Source of the DNA: Cercis canadensis
Taxonomy: Eukaryota; Streptophyta; Magnoliopsida; Fabales; Fabaceae
Reading direction: 5' to 3'
DNA length: 64,000 nt
Assembly (NCBI GenBank): GCA_003255065.1
Contig: QAOA01000726.1
Span: forward strand, 540,187-604,186
The notes beneath the pieces are model-generated. The model was not told the origin of the DNA. It made no database searches and saw only the letters and a list, made by a program, of their open reading frames with translations. Below are positions 1 through 19,680 of the stretch, piece by piece (the stretch's first letter is position 1; each line of letters begins with the position of its first letter). The translations under genes and the position numbers were made by a program.

Positions 1-50
1 GGGAATAGTGTCTCTAATGTTTCTCTCTAAATTGTGTTGATATGTCTCAG

Positions 51-1327
51 TGGCTTGGAATCCGAACTGGTATGTCATTGCCATCGAGCTGGGAACTATT
101 TTGGCAATTATTGTTGTACTTTATTGTAGAAGTTTTTACAAATTAGTGGATCCATCGGATGCTCCATTGTAAATGGGCCAATGAGAAGATCCACAAGGTC
201 CACCATGAGTATGCCTCACCAATTGGGCTCTCAGCACCTTACGTCCATTGAGCCGAAATATTGTTATTGGGCTTCCCCTCATTTCTTGGCACACATAACA
301 ACGTACTGGCTATGGTTCGTTCTCTGTTCTGTTACAATTGGAAGCCATTGAAGTTCATAGCGGGTAATGCCAATATTTTAGTAGCAAAAAAGAAAAAAAA
401 AAAGCCAATATTTTGATTTTTAAAAGAAAAACTAAAATCAGGAAGCACTAAAAATCACATACAGAGTTGGTATAAACTTAATTTAACTAAATTTATTTAA
501 TTTTAATTTTATCATACATATTGAGCCAATTGTGCAAGTGTGTAAGAAATGTGTAACTAATAGTGTATAAATAACATCTTTATTAGGGAAATGGGGTGTT
601 TAACTTTAAACAACATTACCCTGCTAATTACATTTTAAACTTGCCTTGTAAGTATTATATCTTCGATTTAAAGCTTTCTAAGTCATGATAGTAAAAATAA
701 ATGTAGAACAAGTTTAAAGTACTATGAAAGTTTTAAATCCTTAGAATTTTATTGACAAAGTTGGAGACATCAAAATATATGGTGAATATAAATAATATCC
801 TTGTTTGTATATATTGTGCACTTTTATTTTTTCTCTCTAAAATTTTCATTTTTATCATTTTCTTTCAATCATGGCTTAAAACTTCATTCTTGTACATCTC
901 TTTCATTTATTTATTTTTCTTTCCTTTTCCTCCTTAATATGTCAAGGTATGAATTTCCATGGAGTCCCACAAAATATATACCATTTTATGGAGGGCCTGC
1001 ATACCATGACTACCATCACTATGTTGGTGAACGAAGTAGAAGCAACTTTGCCTCAATATTTACCTATGTTGACTACATTTATGGGACACACAAGGTAAAT
1101 TTCATTTGTTTAAATTAATTATATAACATATGGCATTTGTCAATTTACAACCTTTATCTTTTTTATCTTAAAAACTTGCAAAGAAATAAAATATTCAATA
1201 TTTTGGCAAAGAAAAAATCATCAGCATCATGGATATATCTCTGCAGGGATACCAATACAGAAAGCAGAAGCTCAAGAAGGCATCTCTTAATGACACCTCC
1301 TTGGTCCTAAACCGCAAAGTGGACTAG
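51..1327 (+). pseudogene. SMO1: sterol 4-alpha-methyl oxidase 1 (SMO1) pseudogene, 3' part
   Basis: Intact relatives are ER membrane di-iron oxidases that remove C4 methyl groups from 4,4-dimethylsterols in phytosterol synthesis. Three exons are visible: 51-363 (after a cag acceptor), 947-1094 and 1247-1327, ending KVD-stop. Histidine boxes are recognisable: HKVHHEYASP in the first exon and AYHDYHHYVG in the second; PWSPTKYIPFYGG and DYIYGT favour the SMO1 over the SMO2 subgroup. The first exon is broken. The Tyr expected in TNYWIHR is TAG, the Trp expected in HWAE is TGA, and the frame shifts twice around the segment reading HITTYWLWFVLC, where about five residues are also missing. The last two exons remain open, so decay is uneven. 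The 5' part lies outside the window. The family call is firm; loss of function is inferred from at least four disablements. Confidence 0.9.
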
Positions 1328-1559
1328 TTGTTCCATGATTCTTTATTCTATTCCCCTTTTCAAGTAATAATGAGTAAATATGCTCTTAGCACTTAGAAAT
1401 GGGATTATGTTTGTGAGTGCTATTAGTGGGAGTTGATGGCAATGGAGTCAAAAAGTTTAATGTTGTCCACTTTCTTCCATCAGCAGCTATTCCTACTGCA
1501 AAATGAAGAGTGAGATTACGGTATCTTTGCATCAAGTTATAATTAATCAATATATACTT

Positions 1560-2028
1560 GTGGCTAGTTATTGAAAAAACATCAAGTGCTTATTTAGTAT
1601 ACTGTTTAATTTTTTTTATTATTGTGAGAATTGCTTCATCAAGAGCACTTTTTTTAAGAATCATCATTTAGGAAGAAAGTAATTTATATTCTTTAAAACC
1701 TGTTATTGCTAAAAGATTCACATGCTTACTTGTCATTCTTAGTAGAAAAGACAAGAGAAAAAGGAAAATATACTTTCTGGTGGTCATNTGCTTATTTAGT
1801 ATACTATTTAATTTTTTTTTATTATTGTGAGAATTGCTTCATCAAGAGCACTTTTTTTAAGAATCATCATTTAGGAAGAAAGTAATTTATATCCTTTAAA
1901 ACCTGTTANAAAGTAATTTATATTCTTTAAAACCTGTTATTGCTAAAAGATTCACATGCTTACTTGTCATTCTTAGTAGAAAAGACAAGAGAAAAAGGAA
2001 AATATACTTTCTGGTGGTCATATTCTCA
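1560..2028. repeat. block repeated two to three times, joined by single Ns
   Basis: A stretch starting near 1585 (tgcttatttagtatactg) is repeated after the N at 1789, and part of it again after the N at 1910. Copies are nearly identical and the breakpoints coincide with the N characters. This fits assembly joins of overlapping or allelic contigs better than a biological tandem repeat. No gene is seen between 1328 and 2168. Confidence 0.8.
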
Positions 2029-2168
2029 TTTAGTCCCTACCTTTGTATATGAAAAGTTTAAAGTTCATAAACTTTTTTATATATAGATAATTATTTATTC
2101 ATATTATGTCTCTCAACTCTATTCATGTGTAGTAATTTATATATTTAAGTATACCAAACATACCAGCC

Positions 2169-2241
2169 GCCCGTCTAGCTCAGTCGGTAGAGCGCAAGGC
2201 TCTTAACCTTGTGGTCGTGGGTTCGAGCCCCACGGTGGGCG
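2169..2241 (+). tRNA. tRNA-Lys (anticodon CUU)
   Basis: The 73-nt sequence folds as a complete cloverleaf. The acceptor arm pairs gcccgtc with ggtgggc (two G-U pairs) and is followed by discriminator G. The anticodon stem caagg/ccttg carries loop ctcttaa, giving anticodon CUU for lysine AAG codons. The T arm contains ggttcgagccc, which is also the internal B-box promoter for RNA polymerase III, and the A box (tagctcagtcgg) is in the D arm. There is no intron and no encoded CCA, as expected for a nuclear eukaryotic tRNA gene. A short T-run about 20 bases downstream could terminate transcription. Confidence 0.97.
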
Positions 2242-2851
2242 TTCATTTATTTACTTGACAATCCCTTTTTAAAATAATACTGAGACACAAAGTCAAAATG
2301 ATTGTAATAACAAGACATTGCAAAGAGACAAGGTTGTTATGCGTCATTTTAAGAGACATGAAGAAGTGCCCCCATATGTTTTGGTTTGAACAGTAACATT
2401 AGTTCAGATACCATCACCGTGTTGCTCATATAACCATTTATAAGTTTTTGCCACGGAAAATAATTAGTATATGAGCTTCTAGGTATGGAAACCTTGTTAA
2501 TGAAATACACTAAAGCAATATGATCTCAGATAATCTAGTAAAACTATTCTCGCATCATCACATCATTCACATTAGCGACCAAAATCAACAACATCTATTT
2601 GCTAAGCAAATTCCTAGTCACCAAAATTCAGGATAATCCAACAGTTGAGCAGCAACTAAGCAGCTTGTCCTATTTTCTTGTTTCACTTTCTGATAGTATA
2701 CTAAGCAGCTTCTATGAAGTTGTAAAGCGAGTGAACCAAAGTGGAAGGAGCCAAGGCTGAGAACTTCTGAAGCACATCTCTCTTGCCCATAAATTAGTTG
2801 TCAGGAGGTTCTGGTACATGCTAAAGCTGGAGATTAGTGAACTGAAATAGT

Positions 2852-5800
2852 TCAGGATAGCGATGGAGATGCCCACAACTTAACCTTCTTGTCAGCACCG
2901 GCTGTGGCTAAAACCACGACTTTTTCGTTCCCTGCAGAAGGCACCATATGATAAGAGAAAAATTACATGCTGAAAGCGTACACATGGAGAACATGCTGGT
3001 AAGAATTAGAATAGGTAACCATATCTCATTTCTAAACTGACCATGATCATAATGAACCTAACACGCATACATATTCTGGTCTTCTATGAATATCCAATCT
3101 TATTCATCGTATAGTTATTCTATAATGTTTGATTTTTCTTTTAAAACTGCTTAGCAAACATAACTACATGGAAAAAATTTGGCAAGAAATTTGTCTCAAT
3201 AATAGAAATACATAAGAAACTTTAAGTTAAGGAAATAACCAAAAGGGATATAGTCATAATAGCAGCATACCCATTGGAATTGTTTTAGGTGACCATGAAA
3301 TGCATGTGATGTCACCTGCAAGTAAAGAAAATAATCAATTAGTTGAATATTACAGACAGAATTTCCCATGATACTAACAAATAATTGATATAGGGCATAC
3401 TGTCATGGGCTTTTTCAGCTGTATCCAAAACCCTTCCAGTCTCAGCACATAACCACTGCAATGTGGAACCATGAGTTGCGGCCAAAATCCTTCCATCAGG
3501 AGAAATACTAAGGCGATCATAGTGCAAAGTAGCACCAGTTGAATCATGAAGTGGAATTGGGGACACCTTCAGTGTCTTTGGATCCTCATCAAGATGATAG
3601 CGAACTTCAAGATAATGGGAAAAATATAAGTGAACAGAATCGAATTAGTTAACATGCTATTATATTCTAGACAGTGCATATGATCATCTCCATGAGAACT
3701 TTGTCTAAACCTCATGAAGGAACAGATAGAACAGATTGATCAAATAACAAGCGCACTCTTTAGCTATAGCTAATGGAAACAAGAAGAAACAGAGGGGAAA
3801 TTAAGCATGCCGATTTCCAATGATAGAAGTCTCATTAAAATACAGCTTCAAATCCTGCCTTTAATACCACAACTCATAAATCATGAAACTATCCATGCAA
3901 CTGCAAGGTTACTGGCAGATTATGAGGTTTATCTAGATAAATATTAACCCTTCCACCAAACATATTTAACAAGTTGTCCAAAATAAAAATGTTTCATATT
4001 TTTGCATACCGTTGATATTCCATATTCTCATTGAACCATCCTTGGATGCTGTAATTATTTGCTCCGAGTTTGGGGCAAAGCATAACCAAGTTACTGCACT
4101 CTGACACAAAAAGCAGTAATAAAATCATTGGCCATGTCAAATCAATGTTAAACAAGAAGGAAGGAGAAGAAGATTTAAAATTCAGAGGCCTGACATCCAG
4201 GAGGAAGGTTGATGATGTTAGAAATTACAAACCTTATTTGTATCAAGCAAATTGCATTCAAATAATTTCATAGATTCCTATCCTTCACCCTTGCCTCAGG
4301 GAGAAACATTATTAGGAAAGATTCTTAGAAAGTGACATGTTTTAAAACTTGAAAAACCTGAGAAATCCTGAATAAGATAAAAGCACTTTAATTTTGTATA
4401 AAATCCATGAATATTTATGTGACATAATAAAGCAAGAAAGATGTATACTATATAGATTGTTTGTTGTTATTCTCTCATCTAAACAATATCCTCTCTTTAA
4501 ATTTGTAAATCACCCTAAATAATAATAATGACAATGATAATAACAATAACAACTAGTATTAATAGTTATTAAACCTTATGCCCCTTAAGCTGCATAACAT
4601 TTGAAACCTCCTTGACAGATCCATCCTTTGCATAAACGATCTCCCAGACCTGCAACATAAAGAATCATAAGATGAAGAAGGAATAAAGCATCATGACCAA
4701 ACAAAAGTAATAAAATTCTGAGATAATTTAATTTCCATTCAGTAAGTCTAATAACAGGGCACGCATTTATTGAACTAAAAATGTAATAAGTGGCTCCCTA
4801 AGGTCTTCTAAGAAAGCTTTGAACATCTTATATCAATCCTTATCATCGAAGCTGAATTAAAGTTATAACAATATTAGCCTCAAACTTTGAAAAAGGTTGG
4901 AATATTACCCTTCCATCAATTTCAGTTACATGACCTACAAAATTAAGCAGCTGAATAGCACATTAGAAGCATATTTTCTGATTTTGGTTTTTGCAAGTTG
5001 TTCAGCCTTCAGTTTCAATTGACAAATGCCTGCCACTACCTTCATTCTTGAATAAGGAAGTCTTTTAAAATTTTTCCAACAAATATAAAGAATATAAACA
5101 TCATAGGAGATAAATCTAGTTATCAGGGCAAGTAGTTATGCAATAAGTTGATCATTATGCGCTATTGGCTTTTCTTAGCAATAGTACTAACTTTTATATA
5201 ATATCAGCAAAACATTATCTTAAACATCGCTAAATAAACCTCAAATTAATAATTTTTTCATAGGATGAATGCTGGCTTCAAGGATCCATTTATTGTCTTC
5301 TCCAACCAGGTCTTCAATCATCCACCAATAGAGACACTAAATCTTAGCAAGTAATTCCTCCTTGTTCTCTCTACCTTTTCCTCGCAATCTTCTTCACTTT
5401 CCCAGCTTTCACCCTTTTTACTTCCACCTAAATTAACAACAATGGTCCCCTTGATCTCTCAATCCAAGTTTCTTCCTAAAATCCTTTTTCTTTTCCTCAG
5501 TGGCCACTATAGTTGAAGTTTGATCAGAAGGTTCAAAACCAACATTTTAAAGTAACCTTTTATAAAACTAAACTAAAAGGTGATGCACAGACAAACAGAT
5601 AGATAGCTCTATGGAGAGAGAGAGAGAGGGGGGGGGGGNGAGAGAGAGAGAGAGAGAAAAAAAAAACAATGGCCAGGCACCTGGTTGGATGGATAAAAGT
5701 AGGAAATGAATAAGCACGGCAAAGTAGTTTAACAATTGAAGTGCTTGAAGATACTTTCTGTAAGATTTCCAATGTCTTCTTACAGCCAAGTTGATAGCGA

Positions 5801-7383
5801 TAAGTCTTTTATAGACTTCAGATAACATGAAACAGAAATGACAGATAACTTGAAAAGCCAGTAATAAACTAGCTTTGATCCTCATTCACTTTTTTAAATA
5901 AATCAAAATACTACAAGGGGACATTCCAAGGCAAGCGGCAAGTGGCTCATAACCTACTGGTAGCAGCCACACGCTGAGGATGAAGACTAAGTTCTGGATT
6001 GAAACCGAGCAAGTAAATGGATGGGTGTCTAAAGGGAAGCACTACCTCTTGCTATGTAGTCCAGCTACTTACCATGTGGTGCACACTCATACACTATAAA
6101 TAACCAAAACTAGAACAGGAAATCAACATAGAATCGCCCATTGAAACTCACCTTCACATCTGCAGTAAATGCTGCAGCTGCAATGAAACGTCCATTGGGT
6201 GATATAGCAGCCATAGTATTTTTCAATTGATTTGTGTCCACATGCCCCAAATTCTTCCCAGTTTTTCCATGCCAAAGAATGATGTCAGTCCCTAGATTAT
6301 AAATGTAAAAAGATCAGATGTTGAAGAAAATCATTATAAATCAGAGTAAAGATAGTGACAATAATTTCATGAGCTATCAGGAATCAAGTATATTGAATTT
6401 GGTTGAGGAGAGCACCAGACTCCAGTACTAAAATTGAGTTACTAATTTAATGTTCTTTTACTCGAAAGAAATAATGTCTCATTTGATAATGTAAGATAGT
6501 AGTTGAAACCTTTCTAGCATTTCAGTGGTCAGGTGAAGGTTTAGAAAAGCAGAGGCATCACAGATGGAATTTATACACTTTGTTATCCTTTATTCATACA
6601 ATCCCTGTTGTTTCCAGCTCTACAAACCATTTTTAATTTATATTGAAATTCCTTCCACAATTAAGACAAGATTGTTAGGTAAAAGACCCTAATATAAAAA
6701 TTATGACAGGACATTGCTTTAAGATTTATGATGTAGGATAAATGTCAAAAAGATACCTTCTGAACAAGAAGCTATAATAGAACTTCCATCAGCGCTTCCA
6801 TAACTAGCAGTGGTTCCAAACAGAGTCAGTATTGCCTTTTTATCATGAACTTTGCGATGCTCCCATTTAATTTCTGGAAGAGGAAGCTTCGTTTGCTGGT
6901 TATTTTCACCAGAAGTTTTAGGATTCTCTTCTCCATACATGTATAATGAACAACCAGAGAGCGTTTGAGATGCCACAACAACAGAGGATGCATCATCAGA
7001 AAATGCAACTGCTGTTGGATGACCTCCAGCAGGTATATTAATTCTCAGAAACCTGCAGAAGGGTTAACAGAATTAAATGTATACACGCTGCACATGCTTG
7101 ACATGGAGTTGATATCCATATAGGTATTGAAAGACACTTGGAATCCACATACTTGAAACTTTTACTTGAAGCATCATCCAACTTAAATACTCTCACCACC
7201 CCATCAGCACAAGCTGTTTGCATAGACAAGAAATTATAAGAACATAAGAAAAGAGTTTCATATATTGAGAGGGTATATACAATATCTCTTTCTCTTTGTG
7301 TAAAAAAAAAATAATTGAAGAGAAAGGAAAAAGATAAAAGTACAAAGCTGAAGATCCAAAATTATGTACCAACACAGAGAAGA

Positions 7384-7451
<68 letters not shown>

Positions 7452-9053
7452 CACATATAGGATATCCCCTTCAAAATCAACATTATCAGAAATCAGAACA
7501 TCGTAAAGAAGCTATGAACATAATCCTGCCAATAGGAAGTTGAAAAGCAAAAGGATTCTCTAGGAGCATTCTACAAACTCTTTATTTGAACTGAGGTACT
7601 TAATAGGATTAGCAGTAAGGATTTGATGCGGGTCTGTAGGCTGCACGATGCTCTTTCTTCTGATATGTGTATTTGATTTTACGTTGTTCTTTTTTTTTTT
7701 TTTTTCATTTTACATTGTTCAGTATTCACCTCTTCATGGTATACGTTGTTTGGATTTTTTTTGGTGAATGTTGGGTGTGACCTGCGAGCTTGGAGCAGTT
7801 CTTATTGATTAGCTTTAGTGGTTTTGGAAGGGGTAAAAAGGTTAAATCTTATGGCAGTGTGTGGCTTACAGTATTTGGTGAATCACCAGACTGGGCACTA
7901 CAGATCAACCAGCAAAAAGCTCCAGAAAATTCCTTACTTTGAAGACTTTTAAGTCACAGAATTCACTGGTTTTCTTCTTTCATTAGTCAAAAAATACTAA
8001 CAGAGAAAACCAAGAGAATTAAAAAATGCAGAATTGTTTAATAATCAAACCATATATTGTTTTGGTCCAAAGCATAGATAATTTATTGACCAAGTTAGAA
8101 AACCAGAGATGTAAATTTACATATATCAGCTATGAACAAATAAATTTCAATACCTGTTGCCAAACTTCGTCCATCAGAGGAGAAACATATCCCTGAAACC
8201 GCATCACCATGGCCTTTCAAAGTATTCAAATCTAATGGATGATGTCGCTTGTTTTGATCCTAAGATTCCATGACCAGAAATTTAAGCCAAAAACAAAAAA
8301 ATCAACCGTAAAATATACCTCAATGACAGTAACTTCGTTGGTTTAGAATAAGTTGTTTCTTTGAGACGAGATTTCAGATCACAAATTCAACTACTATTCA
8401 TATCTTATAACAAAACAGTTAGATTAGACTGACAACAATTGAAGACTAATAACCAAGACTCATTTTATTCACAAAATTGAGAAAATTTGGCGACTCAACT
8501 TAAATTTCTTCATCTCTTTTCAACAATTAACTTAAAATTTCAAACAAACTGATATTGAGTCACAATTGAAGAAGCAGTTCACTCGTTCAACACTACGCAA
8601 CCTTGAGACTTCAAATAGTATACTTATTTTACTAAAGTCCTTTCATTTCGGATAAACCATGCAGCTCTGCAACAAGACTCACCCATAAATGGCAAAGCAT
8701 TCATATTTCTCAGCATTTAATCAATGCATGTAAGTGAAAAGAAAAATTCAATTCATCAAATCATGCAAAAATCCAAAAGCCAATTTCGCTTTCTCTCGAT
8801 TTCCCTCATTTTCTCGGAATACTTAGCAGGAAGAGCTGACCTTGTCAGAGGCATGGGAATGGGGTCTGGCATGGGACTTCTTGGGCTGTGGCTGAGGCGG
8901 CTTGGAGTGCTTCTTGGGATCCGAGAGAGGATCCGGATTGGCGATGGATCGGACCTCGGCTTTTCGCTTGCGGATGTAGCTGCCGAAGAAGGCAAAGGCG
9001 ATGAAGGCACCGAGCAGAACCGAAAGCACTGTAATGGGTAGAACCGGATCCAT
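2852..9053 (-). CDS. membrane-anchored WD40 protein, transducin beta-like 2 (TBL2) type
   Basis: Ten exons on the minus strand give 436 aa: 9053-8841, 8259-8154, 7213-7153, 7052-6757, 6291-6152, 4649-4575, 4100-4010, 3604-3401, 3315-3271 and 2931-2852. All junctions are GT-AG and the frame is continuous. Residues about 4-26 form a hydrophobic membrane segment followed by a basic run (RKRKAE) and a Pro/Lys-rich linker. WD repeats follow, each with Asp-box and Trp signatures, such as LKGHGDAVSGICFSSDGRSL, LKGHKSAVTWLCFAPNS and the last blade, which reads ATAGADKKVKLWAS. Mammalian TBL2 is an ER-membrane WD40 protein linked to stress-kinase signalling; the plant role is unknown to me, and ER location is inferred from the anchor. 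The start is the first Met in front of the anchor. Introns 4 and 5 carry microsatellites or low-complexity tracts. Confidence 0.9.
5613..5666. repeat. (GA)n microsatellite with G-run and a sequence gap
   Basis: A GA dinucleotide run is interrupted by an 11-12 base G-run and a single N at 5639, in the long intron between exons 5 and 6 of the WD40 gene. Its length in the true genome is uncertain because of the gap. Confidence 0.9.
7384..7455. repeat. compound (CT)n(GT)n(AT)n microsatellite
   Basis: CT repeats of about 30 bases run directly into GT repeats of about 28 bases and a short TA tract. It lies in the intron between exons 2 and 3 of the WD40 gene. Compound repeats of this type are usually length-polymorphic. 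Confidence 0.93.
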
Positions 9054-10344
9054 TTTCTGACCGAATGATGATCCGAAACAGACAGGGTTCGTTTTTCACA
9101 ACGATGAAGAAGACGATGACGGTGCACGATAAGAACAAGTTCTTCTAGAAAAGGTTTTGCGACGTGGAAATGGCGGGGTTTATATGCGAATACGATGGTT
9201 GCACACGTGGATGGCTGAAGTGTCCACTGCATGTTAACTTACATATTTACCACTCAATAAAAACTAAAGTGTTAAGTTGACAAACTATATTATTGTTTGC
9301 AAAAAAAAAAAAAAAAGGTATATCATTATTTTTTTCTTCTAAATTAAAGAGAGTGGAGATTTGTGGTAGACCACTCTTGGTCTTGGGTGGTAGTTAATTT
9401 TTGGAGAAAGGACGTAATGGCTAAATTATTCATAGGTGTTATCTGCTTATTTTATTTATATTGATTATATTTTAGTTATTTTACTCATCTAATAAACATC
9501 TACTTAAAACTCTAATTCTTTTCGCAGTAAAAGTCCTTTTTCCTTGATTTTTGAACTTGGAATAATTTCCCTATAACTGTCCTTTCTCCTTATTTTTTTT
9601 ATTAAAAAGTCAGATATAATTTAATTAAATTCACATAAACTATTAATATTAAATTTGTTTCATATTTGATTAGAAATAAAAATGCATTATCCTTATAACT
9701 TCTTGAACTCGTTTGGCCATTTTTAAAATTTTGAATTTGTATTCTATATTTGTAAAAAATAATTTTATTATATTTTCCAAGTACTATAAGGTTGCACCTT
9801 TGGAAAAATACTTCAAGCAATTGAAAATTTCTTCTCTTCTTTCTTGGCCATGAAAACTTCTCTTCAAATCCAGAAAAGAATTTCAAATATTAGAACTTCA
9901 ATTGGCTACACTAAAAAAGATCAGTCATATCCTCATTTCTATAATATGTCGTTTTCACAAGTATCATTGGACTTCATCATTTATGCATGTCATGTAAGAA
10001 TGATATTTGACTAAATTAACAATTTGGTCTCTGAAAATGACTTGGCTGGCTTGAGCTTACTGAAGAATATAATGCAATGATTTCTTCAGTTTCAGAAAGA
10101 CATGATATTTCTTCAGCCTTCCTTGAATATTAGAAGATTATGCTCAGCATGACAAACTCATTGAACTTTTGGAGGCATGCGAATTCAACAAACCGTGATC
10201 TGGTTTAACTAAAATTTCATTCATTTGAATCCCTTTGCTATGCTAAGCACAGTGCTTGCAATTGTCTCCCAAGCAGATACCAAGTCCCCTGGCAATCTGC
10301 AAGCCTTTTTCTCTGCAACTGCTATCTTGGTAGTCCTGCTGCCA
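9054..10344. other. intergenic: WD40 gene 5' flank
   Basis: This stretch separates the start of the WD40 gene from the 3' region of the next minus-strand gene. It is AT-rich, with a poly-A tract near 9300. The short open frame at 9602-9886 has biased low-complexity composition and no recognisable motif. I see no gene. Confidence 0.6.
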
Positions 10345-10738
10345 TTAAGGTAGTGGAGAAAATTCAATTTAAACGAAAGATCCAAAGTTCAGACACAAAA
10401 ACTGAAACAAAATATAATCTAAATAGTCAATGCTATTGCCATACAACGAAGGACTAAGACTGAATAACAAATAATGGAGAAGAAAAACAATAGAATATCA
10501 TGCATTGCTATAGCATTTTTACTCAACTAGTAAAGGCAGAGTTTGAGAGAATTGTTGTTCCCAAGTAACAATCCTTTAAAAATGTACCATTTGTTTGATA
10601 AAATATTAAAGAGATCGAGAAGCAATTTAATACTCAATAATCAAGAGAAAAAAGAAGCTTCTAATTTATGGATTTAGAAGCTTTTGAGTTAATGATAAAT
10701 ACAATAAAAACTTGGTTTGAGTCAAAACTAATAACCTG
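10345..10738 (-). other. possible 3' UTR intron of the DHX37-like gene
   Basis: Downstream of the helicase stop codon, the minus strand carries a good donor context (ctcctatcag followed by gttatt) near 10738. An acceptor (ggcagcag after a pyrimidine-rich run) lies near 10345. Splicing here would leave a short 3' exon of about 100-190 bases. Its open frames match nothing I know, so it is more likely untranslated than coding. Low confidence without transcript evidence. Confidence 0.25.
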
Positions 10739-10871
10739 ATAGGAGCTCTGAGTACTGGTCCTCACTGGTAACGGTCGAATGGTCTGAGCATTGCCGCAGC
10801 TCAATATGAAGTTGTTGCCCTATAATGTTTGTCATGTGGTGCACTATAAACAAGCATAAACTGTTTAGCAA

Positions 10872-18278
<7,407 letters not shown>

Positions 18279-19214
18279 TATGCTCTGCTCAGAAAACCAC
18301 TGGCGGTTATGCTTGGCAAAGTTAGGATGCTTTTGTTTACACAACAAAGAAGCTATGAGCTTGCTTTATGAAGATGACGGTGAAGAAGAAAAGAGTTGCA
18401 GGCGGGAGCTGCTCGCAGTTCTGGTTTGCCGCCGTACACTAGCGGCGGATTTATAGTTATACCTTAATTTCCGATAGGACAAAATTGGGCTAAGATTGGG
18501 CCGTTAATAGGCCTCAAGGAAATCTTTTTGACTGAAAAAGCCCATGTTCTAAAGGCACGAGGTCCAAAAGTAGAAGAAAAAAGCATTGGAAAAATGAAAC
18601 TTATCTAATTATTTTTTTTATAATTTTAACTATGATTTTAAGTTTAAAATTTCAAATACAAAACTTAAGAGTTATAAAGATGACTTCAGTATTATTCAGT
18701 TATAAATTATTTGATAAATTTACTTAATTCTAATTTAGTTAAAGGTATTGAACAAAAAACTTATTTGGGCAACAATGAACCTATTAAATACATATTTCTT
18801 GTGTGCATTTTTTTTTATTTGATTATTTTTGGATACATTAATCTATTAATTACTAGATCACAAAAAATCTAAAAAACTTTTAGAAAAAGAAATCTAAAAG
18901 TAGGAAATGAAATTTCTTTACATAGTTGAAAAATTCATTGATTGCATGATATGAGGACAGAGCTTGTGAACCTACTGATTACTAGATTACAGGAAATCAC
19001 CAACTTTTAGTAAGAAAGAAACCTAAAAGTAGGTAAATAAATTCCTTACAATAGCTGAAAAATATCAATTTCATGCTATATATAACCCAATATTTTTCCT
19101 ATACAACCCAATTATCTTTGAGCACCAGCATCCTATATCTCAATTCTTAAAGCATATATATATAGTATATTAATCAGAGGCTTTAAACTACACATCAAAC
19201 TTGTTTCTTTGGAT
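18279..19214. other. intergenic: helicase 5' flank
   Basis: AT-rich non-coding sequence upstream of the helicase start. A sequence around 18880-18930 (ctaaaagtaggaaat) recurs in diverged form at 19000-19050, a small local duplication. TATA-like tracts near 19150-19170 precede the peptide-gene remnant. No further gene is seen. Confidence 0.55.
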
Positions 19215-19456
19215 ATGGCAAAGCTTTCTTTCTGCCTTTCCTTCCTGCTTCTCATCCTTTTCTCAAGTTTGGTTTTGATCTTAAATTCCCATCTAATTCT
19301 TTTACAAGATTTCTATTAGTCCTTTTGTGTGCTTGTTTATGCAGTTGCATGGACTGAGCTAAGCAGAAATTGGGAAAATGGTTTGCACGGAAGTGTTAAG
19401 CCCAACATGCGATGGCGTAAGGTGCTTGAACGATTGCCTTCGAATACACCGTGGTG
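19215..19456 (+). pseudogene. small secreted peptide gene remnant, copy 1
   Basis: Exon 1 encodes a classic signal peptide (MAKLSFCLSFLLLILFSS) starting at 19215, interrupted by a GT donor in the last codons. After a gcag acceptor near 19345, the second exon begins VAWTELS. The spliced frame lacks cysteines, but a shifted frame of the same exon reads MVCTEVLSPTCDGVRCLNDC, with regularly spaced cysteines. This suggests a defensin-like or other cysteine-rich peptide gene that has suffered a frameshift. The exact family is not recognised. A second copy follows about 460 bp downstream. Confidence 0.45.
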
Positions 19457-19680
19457 ACTACTAATTATGTAATCTTCTCAAGTTTAAAATTTTGTTGATG
19501 GAGGGATCCTAATGATAGTGGCACGAAACCAGCCACGGGACTCTCGGCAAGAGCTTATAGTGGGAGGAATGGAGTTGGCAAATCCGCGGGACAAATTGCA
19601 ATTGAACAGCACTATTCTATATCTCAAAGCATAGAGATAAGAGACATCAAAGGCTTTCAACTACCCACTTTGTTTTAGGG

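Noticed and set aside
7384..7455. Considered as a CRISPR-like or satellite array
   Set aside because: It is a simple dinucleotide microsatellite; no spacer structure. No CRISPR array exists in the window.
8724..9232. Long open frames overlapping exon 1 of the WD40 gene on both strands
   Set aside because: They are shadows of the GC-richer coding exon; only the frame starting MDPVLPITV joins in frame to the downstream exons.
9602..9886. 94-aa minus-strand open frame in the intergenic region
   Set aside because: Low-complexity Lys/Asn/Ile-rich translation from AT-rich DNA, no motif, no splice partners.
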